Assembly (NCBI GenBank): GCA_022572105.1
Contig: JACZWN010000049.1
Span: forward strand, 1 to 17,338
Source: Pseudomonadota bacterium
GTDB lineage: Bacteria; Pseudomonadota; Alphaproteobacteria; Kiloniellales; J153
Direction: 5' to 3'
DNA length: 17,338 nucleotides
The position numbers and the translations under genes were made by a program. Shown piece after piece: positions 15,203 to 17,338 of the stretch; within the stretch, counting starts at the first letter, position 1; every line of letters starts with the position of its first letter. Under the pieces are notes generated by a model. That model was not told the DNA's origin. It ran no database searches and saw nothing but the letters and a program-made list of their open reading frames with translations.

Positions 15203-15796
15203 ATGCCCGGCACCGGCCCCTTGAAGCTCAGGGCGCACGACATCGAAGACCTGCGGGCGCTCGCCACCTGTCTGCAGGACGCCCTGGTGCCGGTCGCCGA
15301 TCTCGCCTATCTGAAGGCGGAGAAGCGTTTCGTGATGGTCGCCAACCGCTTCAAGTGGGAAGGCGGCGCCCAGACGGCGCCCGACCCCGCGCCCGACCCC
15401 GCGCCCGACCCCGCGCCCGACCCCGCGCCCGAGCCTGCGCCCGAGCCTGCGTCCGAGCCCGCCCGGGCAGACCGGGACTCGGACGCCAGGTTCGAGGAGG
15501 CCGACGGTGGACCACTCTACCAGCGGGTCAACTGCACGGTCTGCTTCGACTGGGTGCGCAAGGTCCATTTCCGGGGCGTGGACCTGCGGCGCAAGGATCA
15601 GCTCCTCAACCTGCTGACGCTCGAGGCCGACCCGGGCGCGGTCACGCTGCTGTTCTCCGGCGGCGGCGAGATCCGCCTGGAGGTGAGCGGCATCCGCTGC
15701 CACCTGGAGGACCTGGGCGAGCCCTGGCCGACGCGCTGGCGCCCGGACCACGCCGAGGCCGGGCCCCCGCCCGAGCCGCCGCCCGAGCCGGGCTGA
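15203..15796 (+). CDS. DUF2948 family protein with a Pro-Asp/Glu-Pro-Ala repeat insert
   Basis: 197 residues, longer than the about 150 usual for this alphaproteobacterial family. The N-part (LKLRAHDIEDLRALATCLQDALVPVADLAYLKAEKRFVMVANRFKWE, 7-53) and C-part (FDWVRKVHFRGVDLRRKDQLLNLLTLE ... IRCHLEDLGEPWPTRWRPDHAE) are well conserved. Between them is an acidic low-complexity insert (about 58-87) of PDPA/PEPA units, encoded by a 12-bp tandem repeat. The C-terminus adds a second short PEPPPEPG tail. ATG 15203 follows GGAGGGAG. It lies between murA and hisG. Function is unknown; the family is cytosolic and found beside his genes. Assignment to DUF2948 is from memory. Confidence 0.8.
   Translation: MPGTGPLKLRAHDIEDLRALATCLQDALVPVADLAYLKAEKRFVMVANRFKWEGGAQTAPDPAPDPAPDPAPDPAPEPAPEPASEPARADRDSDARFEEADGGPLYQRVNCTVCFDWVRKVHFRGVDLRRKDQLLNLLTLEADPGAVTLLFSGGGEIRLEVSGIRCHLEDLGEPWPTRWRPDHAEAGPPPEPPPEPG
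15377..15460 (+). repeat. 12-bp in-frame tandem repeat, seven units
   Basis: Four exact units of GCGCCCGACCCC (15377-15424) are followed by two of GCGCCCGAGCCT (15425-15448) and one GCGTCCGAGCCC (15449-15460). Each unit encodes APDP or APEP. The four identical units point to recent slippage expansion without frame loss. Confidence 0.9.
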
Positions 15797-15841
15797 GCGC
15801 GCGCCATGCGGGAGGTGAAATATCGAAAGGTGGAGTCCGGC

Positions 15842-16504
15842 GTGTCCGCGAACCAGGCCCTCATGCTCGCCCTTCCCAAGGGGCGCATCCTGCGCGAGCT
15901 GACCCCGCTCATGGGCCGCGCCGGCATCGAGCCCGAGCCGGCCTTCGCCGACGAGGGCGCGCGCCAGCTGCGCTTCGCCACCAACGACCCCGGGCTCGAG
16001 ATCATCCGGGTGCGCAGCTTCGACGTCGCCACCTTCGTCGCCTTCGGCGCGGCCCATCTCGGGGTCGCCGGCAGGGACGTGCTGATGGAGTTCGACTACC
16101 CGGAGATCTACGCGCCGGTCGATCTCGGCGTCGGCCGCTGCCGGCTCGTCGTCGCCGAGCCGAGGGACCTGGTCGCGAGCGACGACCCGGCGCGCTGGAG
16201 CCACATCCGCGTCGCCACCAAGTATCCCGCGATCACCCGGGCGCATTTCGCCGCGCGCGGCGTCCAGGCCGAGTGCATAAAGCTCAGCGGCGCCATGGAG
16301 CTGGCGCCGGGCCTGGGCCTGTGCCGGCGCATCGTGGACCTGGTCTCGACCGGGGCGACGCTGGCCGCCAACGACCTGGTCGAGGTCGAGACCATCGCCG
16401 AGGTGAGCGCGCGCCTGATCGTCAACCGGGCCGCGCTCAAGACCCGCTCGGGCGAGGTCGGCCGCTGGATCGAGCGCTTCCGGGAGGCCGCCGATGCCGC
16501 GTAG
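15842..16504 (+). CDS. hisG: ATP phosphoribosyltransferase, short form catalytic subunit
   Basis: 220 residues from GTG 15842 (232 if ATG 15806 is used). HisG condenses ATP and PRPP to phosphoribosyl-ATP, the first step of histidine synthesis. LMLALPKGRILREL at the N-terminus, AFGAAHLGVAGRDVLME, and the PRPP-loop segment DLVSTGATLAANDLVEVETIAEVSARLI near residue 170-200 identify it. The protein lacks the C-terminal regulatory domain, so it is the short form that needs HisZ, which is not in this window. GTG 15842 is preferred because AAAGGTGGAG precedes it and VSANQALMLALPKGR is the usual length; the upstream ATG is possible. The last 11 bp overlap hisD. Confidence 0.95.
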   Translation: MSANQALMLALPKGRILRELTPLMGRAGIEPEPAFADEGARQLRFATNDPGLEIIRVRSFDVATFVAFGAAHLGVAGRDVLMEFDYPEIYAPVDLGVGRCRLVVAEPRDLVASDDPARWSHIRVATKYPAITRAHFAARGVQAECIKLSGAMELAPGLGLCRRIVDLVSTGATLAANDLVEVETIAEVSARLIVNRAALKTRSGEVGRWIERFREAADAA

Positions 16505-17338
16505 GCTGGACGCGCGCGAGCCCGGCTTCGAGGCCGCCTTCGCCGCGCTGCTCGCGACCGAGCGCGGCACCGGGGCCGACGTCGCCCGAGTGGTCGCGGA
16601 AATCCTGGCCGAGGTGCGCGCGCGCGGCGACGCCGCCCTCATCGATTATACCGAGCGCTTCGATCGCATCCGCCTGACGCCCGAGACCCTGCGCATCCCC
16701 GAGGCCGAGATCGCCGCCGCCGCGGGGAGGTGTCCGCGCGAGGTCGTGGATGCCCTCGAGCTCGCCGCCGAACGCATCGAGGCCCACCACAGGCGCCAGT
16801 TGCCGGCCGACCTGGACTACACCGACGAGGCCGGCCTGCGTCTCGGCCACCGCTGGACCGCGGTCGCCGCCGCCGGGCTTTACGTGCCCGGCGGGACCGC
16901 GGCCTATCCCTCCTCGGTGCTCATGACCGCGCTGCCGGCCAAGGTCGCCGGCGTCGCGCGCCGGGTCATGGTGGTGCCGGCGCCGGACGGGAACCTGAAC
17001 CCGCTGGTGCTGGCCGCCGCGCACCTGGCCGGAGTGACCGAGGCCTACCGCGTCGGCGGCGCCCAGGCCGTGGGCGCGCTCGCCTACGGCACCGAGACGA
17101 TCCGCCCCGTGGACAAGATCGTCGGTCCCGGCAACGTCTACGTCGCCGCCGCCAAGCGCCAGGTCTTCGGCACCGTGGGCATCGACATGATCGCCGGCCC
17201 TTCCGAGATCCTGGTGGTCGCCGACGCCGCCAACGACCCGGCCTGGATCGCCGCCGATCTCCTGGCCCAGGCCGAGCACGACACGGCGGCCCAGGCGATC
17301 CTGATGACCGACGACGCCGGCCTCGCCGAGGCGGTCGC
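16494..17338 (+). CDS. hisD: Histidinol dehydrogenase (partial, runs off window)
   Basis: 281 codons are present of about 430. HisD oxidises histidinol to histidine in two NAD-dependent steps, the end of the pathway. The GLYVPGGTAAYPSSVLMTALPAKVAGV segment, VGGAQAVGALAYGTETI, DKIVGPGNVYVAAAKRQVFG and GIDMIAGPSEILVVAD are diagnostic. The first two zinc ligands, Gln259 and His262 (AQAEHD), fall at the same numbers as in E. coli; the other two lie beyond the window. ATG 16494 overlaps the hisG stop (16502-16504), indicating translational coupling. No frame disruption is seen. Confidence 0.97.
   Translation, partial: MPRRLDAREPGFEAAFAALLATERGTGADVARVVAEILAEVRARGDAALIDYTERFDRIRLTPETLRIPEAEIAAAAGRCPREVVDALELAAERIEAHHRRQLPADLDYTDEAGLRLGHRWTAVAAAGLYVPGGTAAYPSSVLMTALPAKVAGVARRVMVVPAPDGNLNPLVLAAAHLAGVTEAYRVGGAQAVGALAYGTETIRPVDKIVGPGNVYVAAAKRQVFGTVGIDMIAGPSEILVVADAANDPAWIAADLLAQAEHDTAAQAILMTDDAGLAEAV

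Noticed and set aside
15377..15460. CRISPR-like array
   Set aside because: The units are contiguous 12-mers in frame within a gene, with no spacers.

Overview
The window is chromosomal DNA from a GC-rich alphaproteobacterium, probably Rhodospirillales-like. The evidence is the gene set murA - DUF2948 - hisG (short form) - hisD, an alphaproteobacterial-type AtpG C-terminus, a CtrA-type TTAA-N7-TTAAC box and the codon bias. This assignment is inference; no 16S or marker search was possible.

Region 1 (1-5385). The last codons of atpG are followed not by atpD but by a palindromic repeat element. Then comes a minus-strand cluster, read right to left: a small SAM methyltransferase, a fused two-domain peptide-type ABC ATPase, and a family 5 solute-binding protein. 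The last two overlap by ATGA. No permease gene lies in the cluster. Region 2 (5386-6610) holds a second small SAM methyltransferase (minus), a decayed 3' fragment of a MetE-like gene and a YjbQ-family gene (plus). A ~60 bp sequence occurs upstream of both methyltransferase loci and looks like a duplicated promoter module. Region 3 (6611-10671) holds a second full palindromic element, the intact MetE-like gene, tRNA-Pro(CGG), an MlaC-like periplasmic protein with an AT-rich CtrA-box cluster upstream, and an unassigned 378-residue methyltransferase.

Region 4 (10835-13405) looks acquired. It is a single AT-richer gene for a KAP-family P-loop NTPase (the PifA/Kidins220 class), bordered by an intact tRNA-Arg(CCT), a 3'-truncated second tRNA-Arg(CCT) and tRNA-Thr(GGT). 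Region 5 (13540-17338) is ordinary core: a 66-residue basic protein, murA, a DUF2948 protein expanded by a 12-bp tandem repeat, hisG, and hisD running off the end.

The most distinctive structure is a dispersed repeat family seen five times. Its ~35-nt end carries AAGGAG, an 8-nt spacer and ATG, that is, a complete ribosome-binding site and start codon. Two copies are full inverted-repeat elements with nested hairpins, one is a solo end, and two are short remnants. They sit exactly on gene boundaries: one provides the RBS and start of the MetE-like gene, two provide stop codons, and one sits where the atp operon is broken.
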